This document shows, piece by piece, positions 8,061 through 18,853 of a stretch of 44,286 nt of DNA. How positions within the stretch are numbered: position 1 is the first letter of the stretch; each line of letters opens with the position of its first letter. The stretch covers positions 1 to 44,286 of the forward strand of contig JACKJK010000015.1 of the NCBI GenBank assembly GCA_020637985.1, given 5' to 3'. The translations under genes were made by a program, and so were the position numbers. The notes below the pieces were generated by a model. That model was given only the letters and a program-made list of their open reading frames with translations. It was not told where the DNA came from and made no database searches. Source of the stretch: Rhodobiaceae bacterium (lineage in GTDB: Bacteria; Pseudomonadota; Alphaproteobacteria; Rhizobiales; Tepidamorphaceae).

Positions 8061-9239
8061 ATGAAGACAGGTTACAACGGGCTGTTCATTCCCGGCCCCA
8101 CGAACATCCCCAACGAGATCGTCCAGGCGATGACCCTGCGTCTTGAGGACATGCGCGCGCCGGACTTCGGCGCCTTCACGCTGGCGCTGCTGGAGGACTT
8201 GAAGAAGGTCTTCAAGACGACCAACGGCCAGCCGATGATCTTCCCGGCGTCCGGCACCGGCGGCTGGGAATCGGCGCTCACCAACACGCTCAGCCCCGGC
8301 GACAAGATCCTCTGCTCGGCCTTCGGCCAGTTCTCGCACCTGTGGGCGGACATGTGCGCGCGCCTCGGCTTCGAGGTCGTGCGTCTCGACGTGGAATGGG
8401 GCAAGGGCGTGCCGGTCGAGGACTACGCGCGCATCCTTGCCGAGGACACCGGACACACCATCAAGGCCGTGCTCGCCTGCCACAACGAGACCGCCACCGG
8501 TGTCACCAGCGACATCGCCGGCGTCCGCAAGGCGCTCGACGATGCCGGTCACCCGGCGATGCTGTTCGTCGATGGCGTCAGCTCGCTCGCCAGCATTGAC
8601 TTCCGCATGGACGAGTGGGGCGTCGACGTCATGGTTTCCGGCTCGCAGAAGGGCTTCATGCTGCCGACGGGGCTTGCCATCATCTGCGTCAGCCAGAAGG
8701 CGCTTGAAGCGCACAAGGCGTCGAGCTATCCGCGCTGCTTCTTCTCCTGGGAGGACATGCAGAACTCCTTCACCACCGGCTACTTCCCCTACACGCCGGC
8801 GACGACCCTGCTGCGCGGCCTGCGCTGCTCGCTCGACATGCTGTTCGCGGAGGGACTCGACAACGTCTTCGCCCGCCACAACCACCTCGCCACCGGCGTG
8901 CGCAAGGCGGTCGACGCATGGGGCCTGAAACTGTGCGCGCAGGGGCCGCAGTGGCACTCCGACACCGTCAGCGCCATCATGGTCCCCGAGGGCCACGACG
9001 CGACGAAGGTCATCGCGCGCGCCTACGAGCGCTACAACACCTCGCTGGGTAGCGGGCTGTCGCAGGTCGCCGGCAAGGTCTTCCGCATCGGTCACCTCGG
9101 CTGGCTCAACGAGATCATGATCCTGCAGGCGATCGCCACCGCCGAGATGGCGATGGGCGACAGCGGCATTCCGGTCGAGCTCGGCTCCGGCGTCGCCGCC
9201 GCCCAGGCCCATTTCATGAACTCCAATTTCGCAAGCTGA
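8061..9239 (+). CDS. sgaA: Serine-glyoxylate-type aminotransferase (PLP class V)
   Basis: This 392-residue cytoplasmic fold-type I enzyme opens with LFIPGPTNIPNEIV and has the PLP-binding sequence SGSQKGFMLPTGL, with Lys197 as the Schiff-base lysine. Other features are FPASGTGGWESALTN, HNETATGV and the Asp strand LFVDGVSSLASIDF. The family transfers the amino group of serine (or alanine, or aspartate) to glyoxylate. Serine-glyoxylate aminotransferase is the best reading. Aspartate-glyoxylate BhcA is a relative, but none of its pathway partners is here. With Frc nearby, the enzyme could turn glyoxylate made from oxalyl-CoA into glycine. The frame is open to TTG at 7986; ATG at 8061 gives the normal N-terminus. 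Its own terminator follows. Confidence 0.88.
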   Translation: MKTGYNGLFIPGPTNIPNEIVQAMTLRLEDMRAPDFGAFTLALLEDLKKVFKTTNGQPMIFPASGTGGWESALTNTLSPGDKILCSAFGQFSHLWADMCARLGFEVVRLDVEWGKGVPVEDYARILAEDTGHTIKAVLACHNETATGVTSDIAGVRKALDDAGHPAMLFVDGVSSLASIDFRMDEWGVDVMVSGSQKGFMLPTGLAIICVSQKALEAHKASSYPRCFFSWEDMQNSFTTGYFPYTPATTLLRGLRCSLDMLFAEGLDNVFARHNHLATGVRKAVDAWGLKLCAQGPQWHSDTVSAIMVPEGHDATKVIARAYERYNTSLGSGLSQVAGKVFRIGHLGWLNEIMILQAIATAEMAMGDSGIPVELGSGVAAAQAHFMNSNFAS

Positions 9240-9268
9240 TCGGCGTCACGCACGCTCAAGACCACCCG

Positions 9269-9304
9269 AAGGCCTCCGCCAGCAATGGCGGGGGCCTTTC
9301 TGCG
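9269..9304 (+). terminator. Rho-independent terminator after the aminotransferase
   Basis: The arms AAGGCCTCCGCC and GGCGGGGGCCTT pair over 12 bp with one G-U pair and an AGCAAT loop, then TTCTGCGTTT. It lies 29 bases after the aminotransferase stop and closes the C1/transport region. Confidence 0.75.
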
Positions 9305-9399
9305 TTTCCCGGACGCGTCGAAGCTGTTGAAAGCGGCGTCAATCTGGGCCAGCCTCTGGCGGCAACGTGGCGCGATGCCCGGCCAGCGGGAGGTTCCGA

Positions 9400-10104
9400 A
9401 TGCCAGAGTTTCTTCCCGGCGCCGTGTTCGCCGGTGTGGCGACGGCCCTGTTCGTCATCGTGCTGCGCGCGCGCGCCGGCATGCCGCGCTGGCCAGCCTG
9501 GAAGCTGGCCGTGGCCGGCCTCGTGGCAGCCTTCGTCCTGCCCTGGGCGCTGGCCCTTTTGGCCAGTGCATGGCGTGCCACGCCGGGCCTGCCCGAGCTG
9601 CCCTTCGTCTCCTTCGACCAGGTCTTCGTCGGCGCGCTGGTTGCGCTTCTCCTGCTCGGTCTCGGCCGCCTGCCGGGCGGCCGCCCGCTGGTACCGCTGT
9701 GGGCCGGGCTGCTCGCCGGCGTGGCGGTCGCCGCGCTCCTGCCGTCCGTGCTGCACATGGCGACGGGCAGCTACCAGCGCGCCTCGCTGCGCCCCGACGC
9801 CAACCGCTGCACGCAAGGCATGCTGGGCGAAGTCCAGCTGCGCGAGGTCACCAACATCTGCGGCGAGCCGATCGCCGTGGGCCTGTGCCTGCCCGGCGAG
9901 ATCAATCCGGCGCCGTGCGCGCAGACGAAGACCCTTCAGCCCGGCGAGACCGCGACATTCGACCCCGGCGAGGCGCGCCTGTCGTCGCTGCCGTCCAACC
10001 TCGACGGCCTCACCGTCGTCGCCTGCCGCCCGCCCGCGCGCCCCTCGCGCATGAAGACCACCATGGGCCGCGCCTACGAGGGCGTCTGCCTGCCGCCGGA
10101 GTGA
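9400..10104 (+). CDS. Membrane protein with extracytoplasmic Cys-containing domain, unknown function
   Basis: I do not recognise this 234-residue protein. Hydrophobic segments lie at about residues 6-21, 32-54, 72-86 and 97-117, then a hydrophilic domain of about 115 residues. That domain has six Cys residues, including NRCTQG, ITNIC-type TNICGEP, GLCLPG, PCAQTK, VACRPP and GVCLPP, which suggests disulfides outside the cytoplasm. ATG at 9400 follows GGGAGG at good distance; GTG at 9367 is an alternative. It starts just after the terminator of the aminotransferase, so it is probably a separate unit. No homologous family is named from memory. Confidence 0.7.
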   Translation: MPEFLPGAVFAGVATALFVIVLRARAGMPRWPAWKLAVAGLVAAFVLPWALALLASAWRATPGLPELPFVSFDQVFVGALVALLLLGLGRLPGGRPLVPLWAGLLAGVAVAALLPSVLHMATGSYQRASLRPDANRCTQGMLGEVQLREVTNICGEPIAVGLCLPGEINPAPCAQTKTLQPGETATFDPGEARLSSLPSNLDGLTVVACRPPARPSRMKTTMGRAYEGVCLPPE

Positions 10105-10213
10105 TCTTGGGGCGTCACGAAATGGGGGCGAAAACGGCATCTATTCGTTTCAGAATGTGCGGAAAATTGCCGGGAAAGGTAGAAATGACCAAGTGGAAGA
10201 AGGGTGCGATATC

Positions 10214-10585
10214 ATGACAAACACGGAAACCATCGCCGCCATCACCGATGTCGTGAACACATACGCGACCGCCATGGTCTCTGGTGAACGTGCCGAGTTG
10301 GAGCGGGTGTTCTTTGAGAATTCATGCGAAGTCGGGCACTACGAGGGTGAGCTTCTCTGGAATTCGCGCGATGCATTCATCCGCATGTGCGAGGACGGGG
10401 CTGACAAGCAAGCCACGGCATGGTGGTCGATCCGCAGCGTGTCTGTGCACGGCGATATTGCCGTTGCGCATCTCGAGGACGAATGGGCCGGCATATACTT
10501 TGATACGGTCTTGACGATGCTGTGCCACGAAGGCGCCTGGCGGGTCGTCTCCAAGGTCTACCGCATCAAGACCGAGCGCGGCTGA
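10214..10585 (+). CDS. NTF2/SnoaL-like protein (putative lumazine-binding type)
   Basis: This 123-residue protein has the shape of a small NTF2-like alpha+beta cone. It has an N-terminal helix with TIAAITDVVNTYATAM, then ERVFFENSCEVGHYEG, a strand pair VSVHGDIAVAHLEDEW, and the closing strand GAWRVVSKVYRI. This layout matches the putative lumazine-binding (DUF3828/Lumazine_bd_2-like) branch of the superfamily. Members range from isomerases to non-catalytic binders, so no reaction is assigned. ATG at 10214 follows GAAGAAGGG. Codon use is less GC-rich than in its neighbours (for example TTTGAGAATTCA), a mild sign of a different history. It stands alone, convergent with the EamA gene. Confidence 0.75.
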   Translation: MTNTETIAAITDVVNTYATAMVSGERAELERVFFENSCEVGHYEGELLWNSRDAFIRMCEDGADKQATAWWSIRSVSVHGDIAVAHLEDEWAGIYFDTVLTMLCHEGAWRVVSKVYRIKTERG

Positions 10586-10823
10586 ACGCCAGCCCCGTCC
10601 GCAAAGCGGCCTGTCGCCGCAGTGATCTGGGGGAGGGCGCAGGAGTGGGAGGCCAGGTTGGCGCTCAGGGAAACCAGGGTGGGCCTTCGCCTCGCCGAGC
10701 GGGGGCATTTCCCTGTTGGGGCAATGTCGGGAATGAGCCCAAACGGTTCTTGGTTGCTGCTCTTTGCCTCAGCCTGTCGGCAGATTGTGCCGTTTGAAAC
10801 TTTTGTAGGGAGATACGCAGGCG

Positions 10824-11780
10824 TCAATATTGGCGCCGGTTTGTCTCCGGCTTTGTCCGTCGCCTGGCAATCGATAGCGCAATCCCCGTCAGGACAAGCA
10901 CTACTCCGGCCATGAAAAACGGGCCCATCCGGTCGCCGAACATGACCGCCGAGGCGCCGATGCCGAACACCGGCTGAAGAAACTGGACACTCGCCGCGAT
11001 GCGCGCGGGAACGGTACGCAGGAGCCAGAGCCACAGGAAAAGCCCAACCGCGGAAACGAGAAGCCCGAGATAGATCGCCGATGCGACCGCAACCGGCTCG
11101 ACTCGAAAGGCGGTAGCAGAGACTTCCAAGGCCGCAAACGGCAGAAGCGCAATGAAGCCGGCGAGCGTGCTCCAGATCACCACCGCAATGGTCCCATGGC
11201 GCGCCGCCAGTTCGACGCTCCAGACATAGTAGAAGGCGATCGTTATCGCCGACACCAGAATCAGTGCCACGCCGGTCAACGTGGTATGAGCCAAGCCACC
11301 GGCAGCATCATCCTGACCAAGTGCCACAAGCGCAACGCCCGCGAAGGCAGCCGCCAGGCCGAACTGTTGAACCCGGCTGACTGACTGTCCAAGACGCAAT
11401 GCAGCAAGAAGCACGATGAAGACCGGAATCGTGGCCGAAACGATGGTACTGACGGACGCGGATGCCTGGGCGACACCGAACGACTGTGAAAGATTCCCGA
11501 TGCCAATACCGATCACGCCGAGCACAGCCACCGGCGGCAGGGCGGCGAGCGAAATCCGGTGACGGCCAATGGCAAACAGGAACAGGAACGGTACTGCAAA
11601 GGTGAACCGCAACGCGGTGAATGCAATCGGCGGCATGGACTCCAGACCGAGCTTGGTGATCGGGATCGACAACCCCCAGAGAACGGCAAGGAGCAACATT
11701 CCGCCGATACTTCGCAGTGAGAGCCCTCCCACCAAGGCAGAGAGCGGAGGTGTGGTTGAATCCTGTGTGCCTAAGGACAT
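10824..11780 (-). CDS. EamA/DMT-family transporter
   Basis: This 318-residue inner-membrane protein has about ten predicted helices arranged as two EamA repeats: about residues 27-160 and 175-300. Recognisable features are GGMLLLAVLWGLSIPITKLG and the repeat ending LGVIGIGIGNLSQSFGVAQ. The second repeat ends PVFGIGASAVMFGDRMG. Such proteins export or exchange amino acids and other small metabolites. The ATG at 11780 begins a hydrophilic 25-residue tail. A LysR-type regulator starts divergently 114 bases away, which implies that the regulator controls this exporter in response to its substrate. The cargo is unknown. Confidence 0.88.
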   Translation of the reverse strand: MSLGTQDSTTPPLSALVGGLSLRSIGGMLLLAVLWGLSIPITKLGLESMPPIAFTALRFTFAVPFLFLFAIGRHRISLAALPPVAVLGVIGIGIGNLSQSFGVAQASASVSTIVSATIPVFIVLLAALRLGQSVSRVQQFGLAAAFAGVALVALGQDDAAGGLAHTTLTGVALILVSAITIAFYYVWSVELAARHGTIAVVIWSTLAGFIALLPFAALEVSATAFRVEPVAVASAIYLGLLVSAVGLFLWLWLLRTVPARIAASVQFLQPVFGIGASAVMFGDRMGPFFMAGVVLVLTGIALSIARRRTKPETNRRQY

Positions 11781-11862
11781 GATTTGTGCTGCGTGGAAGA
11801 TTGATATGGGCTCAAGTCCTGAGGTTAAATCAGGCCGCTGACAAACGAATAGTTTCGGGTTT

Positions 11863-11885
11863 ATGGTTGATCCGAATGCAACCAT
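11863..11885. promoter_or_regulatory. Candidate LysR-type operator dyad
   Basis: ATGGTTG and CAACCAT form a 7-bp inverted repeat with a nine-base spacer, in the 114-base gap between the divergent EamA and LysR genes. It ends nine bases before the LysR start codon. It fits the size of a LysR site, and its place suggests negative autoregulation, but no motif for this regulator is known to me. Confidence 0.5.
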
Positions 11886-11894
11886 GAGCCTGCG

Positions 11895-12833
11895 ATGCCC
11901 CTTCGCCCGCCACCGCTGCAGACCCTGCGCGCCTTCGAGGCGGCAGGCCGTTTGCTGAGCATGGCTCTCGCGGCAGATGAACTGAATGTCACTCCAGGAG
12001 CGGTCAGCCGTCAGATCCAGGCGCTGGAACAGGATCTCGGCACCAGGCTGTTCCGCCGCATGACCCGGCGCATCGCATTGACCGAGGAAGGCACGGCGCT
12101 GCACCAAGTGGTCTGCCGGACGCTGGCGGAATTGACGCGGGAAGCCGAGCGGCTGCGCGCGCGTGACGCAACGCCCCGCTTCACGTTGAGCACGAGCGTC
12201 TCCTTCGCCAGCAAGTGGTTCGCACCACGGCTGCATCGCTTGATGGCGCGGCTCCCCGATTTCGATATCCGTCTTGAGGTAAGCGACGTCAATGTCGACC
12301 TGACCGACGGTCGGATTGATGGAGCTTTGCGCTACGGCACAGGAACTTATCCCGGCACAGTCTCCGAAAGAGTCATTGAAGAAACCATGAGTCCGGTTTG
12401 CAGTGCCGATTACCGAGAGCGCATGGGTGGACTGGCTGAACCTGAATACCTGACACGCTGCACGCTGTTGCATGAACAGCGAGTGCTGCACGACGACACC
12501 GCCTTGCCGAACTGGGAACGCTGGTTTGCTGCGGCAGGCCTTTCCGGTGTTCGGCCGCGCGGACCGACCCTGAGCCATGGCAGCCTCACGATTGAGGCTG
12601 CTATACGCGGTGAGGGAGTTTGTCTTGGACGAAGCGTGTTGGTTGCCGAGGACATTGCTGCTGGTCGACTTGTTGAACTTTTTCCCGGCATCTGCCTGCC
12701 GACCGGTCGCGGGTACGATCTTGTGCATAGACCGGGAGAGGAAGGCGACATCAGAATTGTCACCTTGCGCGATTGGCTGGAGGAGGAAGTGACGGCTTTC
12801 CGCGCATCAACGGGTGGTGTCCAAAAGCATTGA
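11895..12833 (+). CDS. LysR-family transcriptional regulator, GcvA-like
   Basis: This 312-residue regulator has an N-terminal winged helix-turn-helix (about residues 5-65): LQTLRAFEAAGRLLSMALAAD, then the recognition helix with TPGAVSRQIQALEQDLGTRLF. A substrate-binding domain follows from about residue 90, starting FTLSTSVSFASKWFAPRL and with VNVDLTDGRIDGALRYG, typical of the GcvA/AmpR branch. It starts 114 bases from a divergent EamA exporter, its probable target, with a dyad in between. The co-inducer is unknown; an amino acid or related metabolite is plausible from the GcvA branch and the exporter family. Confidence 0.92.
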   Translation: MPLRPPPLQTLRAFEAAGRLLSMALAADELNVTPGAVSRQIQALEQDLGTRLFRRMTRRIALTEEGTALHQVVCRTLAELTREAERLRARDATPRFTLSTSVSFASKWFAPRLHRLMARLPDFDIRLEVSDVNVDLTDGRIDGALRYGTGTYPGTVSERVIEETMSPVCSADYRERMGGLAEPEYLTRCTLLHEQRVLHDDTALPNWERWFAAAGLSGVRPRGPTLSHGSLTIEAAIRGEGVCLGRSVLVAEDIAAGRLVELFPGICLPTGRGYDLVHRPGEEGDIRIVTLRDWLEEEVTAFRASTGGVQKH

Positions 12834-12921
12834 CTGTCGAGATCGGATTGATTGGGGACACATCCGCAATTGCCAATGATGGCGTGGCCGAATTGAACGC
12901 GAACGGCGCCACCACTACCCC

Positions 12922-14606
<1,685 letters not shown>

Positions 14607-14752
14607 CGTGCTTCCCGGCGAGTCGTTTGGGCAGGTCTCGCCTACATAAGGCCGGGGGGCGCGAAACGAAAGGTGCGGGGCGAGGCGGGCACCCGTCGCG
14701 GCCAGCCCGGCGCTTTGACTCCGCCAGCCCCGCCGCGCTATGTGCGCGGGCC

Positions 14753-15745
<993 letters not shown>

Positions 15746-15836
15746 CTTTGCGCTTGACCCGGCGACGCCGCGGGCCTTCATGCTTGTCACGTCGGGATGG
15801 TCCGCAAACGGACGCGTCCGGGGTGGGGGTGCCTGC

Positions 15837-16670
15837 GTGAACGAACTGCTGTCCGAGCTCGTCTACCTCGTTCCCGCGCTGGCGCTCGCCGGTGCCGCGA
15901 CAGGAATCCTCTCCGGCCTCTTCGGCGTCGGCGGCGGCGCCGTGATCGTGCCCGCGCTCTACGAGCTGTTCCGCATCATGCACGTGCCGGTGGAGCTTGC
16001 CATGCCGCTGTGCGTCGGCACGTCGCTCGCCGTCATCGTGCCGACCTCCATTCGCAGCTACCGCGCCCACAGCGCGCGCGGCAACGCCGACGGCTCGGTG
16101 CTGCGCAAGTGGATCCTGCCATGCGTCGTCGGCTCGCTGACCGGGGCGGCCATCGCATCCGTCGCGCCGCCGCAACTGTTCAAGATCGTGTTCATCGTGA
16201 TGGCGTCGGTCATCGCGTTGAGGATGCTCGTCGGCATCGGCGGCCTGCGCCTTGGCGACGACCTGCCGCGCGGCTGGGCGATGAATTTCTACGGCGTCTT
16301 CATCGGCCTCATGTCGGCGCTGATGGGGGTCGGCGGCGGTGCCATGACCACCATCATCATGACGCTGCACGGCCGCCCGATCCACCAGGCGGTTGCGACC
16401 GGCGCAGGCCTGAGCGCGATGATCGCGGTGCCGGGCGCGCTCGGCTACATGGCCGCCGGCTGGCAGCACATGGACACGCTTCCCGCCGGCTCCATCGGCT
16501 TCGTCTCGCTGGTCGGCGCGGCGCTGATCGTGCCCGCCTCGATCCTGACCGCGCCGCTCGGGGTCCGGCTCGCCACGGCCATGGAAAAGCGCAAGCTGGA
16601 AATCGCCTTCGGCGTTTTCCTGCTGCTCGCCGCGCTGCGCTTTCTCTACTCGCTGGTGTTTGGCGGCTAG
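15837..16670 (+). CDS. TauE/SafE-family membrane permease
   Basis: This 277-residue protein has about eight helices in two repeats, each opening with a glycine-rich motif: GILSGLFGVGGGAVIVPALY near residue 20 and GLMSALMGVGGGAMTTIIM near residue 155. The family moves sulfite, sulfoacetate, or other organosulfur and carboxylate anions across the inner membrane, usually as an exporter; the substrate here is unknown. GTG at 15837 is chosen because GGGGTGGGGGT lies before it and the protein then begins with the first helix. ATG at 15780 would add a 19-residue polar leader. It starts 91 bases after dusA and could be co-transcribed. Confidence 0.9.
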   Translation: MNELLSELVYLVPALALAGAATGILSGLFGVGGGAVIVPALYELFRIMHVPVELAMPLCVGTSLAVIVPTSIRSYRAHSARGNADGSVLRKWILPCVVGSLTGAAIASVAPPQLFKIVFIVMASVIALRMLVGIGGLRLGDDLPRGWAMNFYGVFIGLMSALMGVGGGAMTTIIMTLHGRPIHQAVATGAGLSAMIAVPGALGYMAAGWQHMDTLPAGSIGFVSLVGAALIVPASILTAPLGVRLATAMEKRKLEIAFGVFLLLAALRFLYSLVFGG

Positions 16671-16901
16671 AAATTCTCAAAACCGCGTTGAATCAATTTG
16701 TTAGGTAAATAATCCAATTATAACAATTAGATAGTCGCATTTCCGGAATCAATCCGGACACAACTTGAATCGATTTCCCCGCCGGTTGAATCGATTTCCC
16801 CGCGACTTGAAGGGCGGTTTCAGGGCCTTGATTTACGCGGCGTAAACAGGGCTTTGTCGACGTGAAGGGAATCGGTTTGCCCGCGCCGCACAAACGCCGG
16901 T
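16671..16901. repeat. AT-rich intergenic patch with GAATC-containing repeats
   Basis: This gap lies between the convergent TauE/SafE and 63-residue protein genes. An exact 18-base direct repeat, TTGAATCGATTTCCCCGC, occurs at 16765-16782 and 16786-16803 (period 21). Related units lie at 16688-16700 (TTGAATCAATTTG), 16744-16755 and 16867-16884. Each unit carries one GAATC (16690, 16746, 16767, 16788, 16869), all in the same orientation. Bases 16671-16740 are strikingly AT-rich for this genome. GAATC is a GANTC site, the target of the alphaproteobacterial CcrM methylase. No coding frame with good signals was seen here. Confidence 0.7.
16832..16846. promoter_or_regulatory. Perfect 15-base dyad in the intergenic patch
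   Basis: TTTACGCGGCGTAAA is a perfect inverted repeat of 7 bp around one central base. It sits 28 bases after the second copy of the 18-base repeat and 55 bases before the end of the small minus-strand gene. The form suits a dimeric transcription factor, but no promoter or gene start is near. Confidence 0.5.
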
Positions 16902-17093
16902 TCAGTCGCCCCCGCCGTCTCCACCGCCGCAGTCTTGGCCATCCCCTTCGCCGCCGGAACCGTCGAAATGGAAGCCGAGGAAGGTGTCGCCGCGCTCGCC
17001 CAGCCACGCTCGCAGGACGAGCGCCACGGCGACGAGGAAGATGACGATCTCGACGTAGCCGAAGCCGAATTCGCCGTTCAGGTATTCAAGCAT
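16902..17093 (-). CDS. Small single-pass membrane protein with Gly/Asp-rich tail
   Basis: This 63-residue protein begins MLEYLNGEFGFGY, crosses the membrane once (about residues 15-32, VEIVIFLVAVALVLRAWL), and ends in a low-complexity tail with CGGGDGGGD. GGAGG lies eight bases before the ATG, which makes translation likely despite the small size. I do not recognise a named family, though short membrane proteins with Gly/Asp tails occur in alphaproteobacteria. A single Cys lies just before the tail. It is downstream of nothing obvious and convergent with TauE/SafE. It has the same strand as the mutase further left, but the mutase is transcribed away from the same side with a 107-base gap. Confidence 0.65.
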   Translation of the reverse strand: MLEYLNGEFGFGYVEIVIFLVAVALVLRAWLGERGDTFLGFHFDGSGGEGDGQDCGGGDGGGD

Positions 17094-17200
17094 CGCGGCC
17101 GCCTCCCGGTGTGCGGAAGGCAGCCTGCACCCGCCCGCGCCAAGGCGCGGTGAATGCAGGGCCGGAAGCTGCGGGCAGGGTGAACGCGGGGTTTACGCGC

Positions 17201-18703
17201 TCAGATCTTCTGGTTGTACTCACCGACCTCGGGCTGCTGGCCGAGGAAGGAATCGATCTCCGCGAAGATCGCGCGCATCGCTGCTTCCGAGGTCGGGCTC
17301 TCCACCACGACGACCAGTTCCGGCTTGTTCGACGACGCGCGCACCAGCCCCCACGTGCCGTCCTCCAGCACCACGCGGATGCCGTTGACGGTGACCACGC
17401 CGGCGACCTTCTGGCCGGCCAGCGAGCCGCCCTCGGCGTGCACCTTCGAGAAGTGTTCGACGGCGCGCCTGACGACGTCATACTTGATCTCGTCGGGGCA
17501 GTGCGGGCTCATCGTCGGCGAGCCCCAGGTGCGCGGCAGGTCGCGCTTCAGGTCGGCCATGGTCTTGCCGGGCGCCCGGTCCATCGTCTCCAGGATCGCG
17601 ATCGCCGAGACGAGACCGTCGTCGTAACCGCGCCCGACCGGCGGGTTGAAGAAGTAGTGACCCGACTTCTCGAAACCGGCGAGCGCGCCGATCTCGGTGA
17701 CGCGCCGCTTCATGTGGCTGTGCCCGGTCATCCAGTAGTCGGTCTTCGCGCCGTTCGCCTTCAGCACGGGGTCGGTCATGAACAGCCCCGTCGACTTCAC
17801 GTCGGCGACGAACTGCGCGTCCGGGTACAAGGCGGATAGGTCGCGCGCGATCATCACGCCGACCTTGTCGGCGAAGATCTCATCGCCCTCGTTGTCGACG
17901 ACGCCGCAGCGGTCGCCGTCGCCGTCGAAGCCGAGACCGACTTCCGCGCCATGCTCCTTCACCGCTGCAGCGAGCGCATGCAGCATCTCCATGTCTTCCG
18001 GGTTCGGATTGTAGCGCGGGAAGGAATGGTCGAGCGTGCAGTCGAGTTCGATCACCTCGGCGCCGAGCCGACGCAGCACCTGCGGCGCGAAGGCTGCCGC
18101 CGTGCCGTTGCCGCAGGCCGCCACCACCCGGATCGGGCGCGTCAGCTTGCGGCCCTCCACGAGGTCGGCCATGTAGCTCTCGGCGAAGCCCTCGATGATT
18201 TCGAGGCTGCCTCCGCCGGGCATGGCGAAGTCGGCGGCGAGCACGATTTCCTTCAGCCGGCCCATTTCCTTCGGCCCGAAGGTGAGGGGGCGGTTCGCGC
18301 CCATCTTGATGCCGGTCCAGCCGTTGTCGTTGTGGCTGGCGGTGACCATCGCCACGGCGGGCACGTCGAGCGCGAACTGCGCATAGTAGGCCATCGGCGT
18401 TACGGCAAGGCCGAGGTCCTTCACCGTGCAGCCGCCGGCCATCAGCCCGCTCACCAGCGCCATCTTGATGGAGCCCGAATAGCTGCGGTAGTCGTGCGCG
18501 ACGACGATCTCGCGCTTGACGCCAAGCTCGTCCAGCAGCGCGGCGATGCCCAGCCCCACGGCCTGCACGCCCATCAGGTTGATCTCGTCACCGAACAGCC
18601 AGCGTGCGTCGTATTCGCGAAAGCCGGTCGGCTTGACCAGCGGCAGGCGCTCGAAGTCCGCGGTGTTGGGTTTCAGGTCGGCGTGCGGCTTGGGAAAGGT
18701 CAT
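17201..18703 (-). CDS. Phosphomannomutase/phosphoglucomutase
   Basis: This alpha-D-phosphohexomutase interconverts hexose 1- and 6-phosphates for sugar nucleotide, LPS or exopolysaccharide synthesis. The 500-residue product has four domains. The substrate-entry motif PTGFREYDARWLFGDEINLMG lies near residue 25, and the phosphoserine loop TASHNDNGWTGIKMG has Ser123. The metal loop GFDGDGDRCG lies near residue 240, and the phosphate-binding C-terminal loop is the RASSNKPEL region. The residue after TASHN is Asp rather than the common Pro. ATG at 18703 is chosen over the upstream frame, which has only a basic tail. An aspartic protease gene lies upstream on the same strand, 150 bases away. Confidence 0.92.
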   Translation of the reverse strand: MTFPKPHADLKPNTADFERLPLVKPTGFREYDARWLFGDEINLMGVQAVGLGIAALLDELGVKREIVVAHDYRSYSGSIKMALVSGLMAGGCTVKDLGLAVTPMAYYAQFALDVPAVAMVTASHNDNGWTGIKMGANRPLTFGPKEMGRLKEIVLAADFAMPGGGSLEIIEGFAESYMADLVEGRKLTRPIRVVAACGNGTAAAFAPQVLRRLGAEVIELDCTLDHSFPRYNPNPEDMEMLHALAAAVKEHGAEVGLGFDGDGDRCGVVDNEGDEIFADKVGVMIARDLSALYPDAQFVADVKSTGLFMTDPVLKANGAKTDYWMTGHSHMKRRVTEIGALAGFEKSGHYFFNPPVGRGYDDGLVSAIAILETMDRAPGKTMADLKRDLPRTWGSPTMSPHCPDEIKYDVVRRAVEHFSKVHAEGGSLAGQKVAGVVTVNGIRVVLEDGTWGLVRASSNKPELVVVVESPTSEAAMRAIFAEIDSFLGQQPEVGEYNQKI

Positions 18704-18853
18704 CGGGATCGGTGTCCGCTTCGCGCGGCGGCTGGTGCCGTCCCGCGCCGTTGGCTGCATTCGGGTGCTGGGAAGCTGGCTAGACCATTCATGACGCGAA
18801 GGAAAGGGGCGTCACTCCGTCAGGTGCGTGGGCAAACCGGGTGGACGATCCGC

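Noticed and set aside
8061..9239. Aspartate-glyoxylate aminotransferase (BhcA) of the beta-hydroxyaspartate cycle
   Set aside because: The enzyme families are related, but no bhcB, bhcC or bhcD genes are nearby, so the serine-glyoxylate reading is kept.
10586..10823. Small plus-strand frame between the NTF2-like and EamA genes
   Set aside because: The frame overlaps the convergent EamA gene, lacks a ribosome site and has no recognisable sequence; I see nothing else in this gap.
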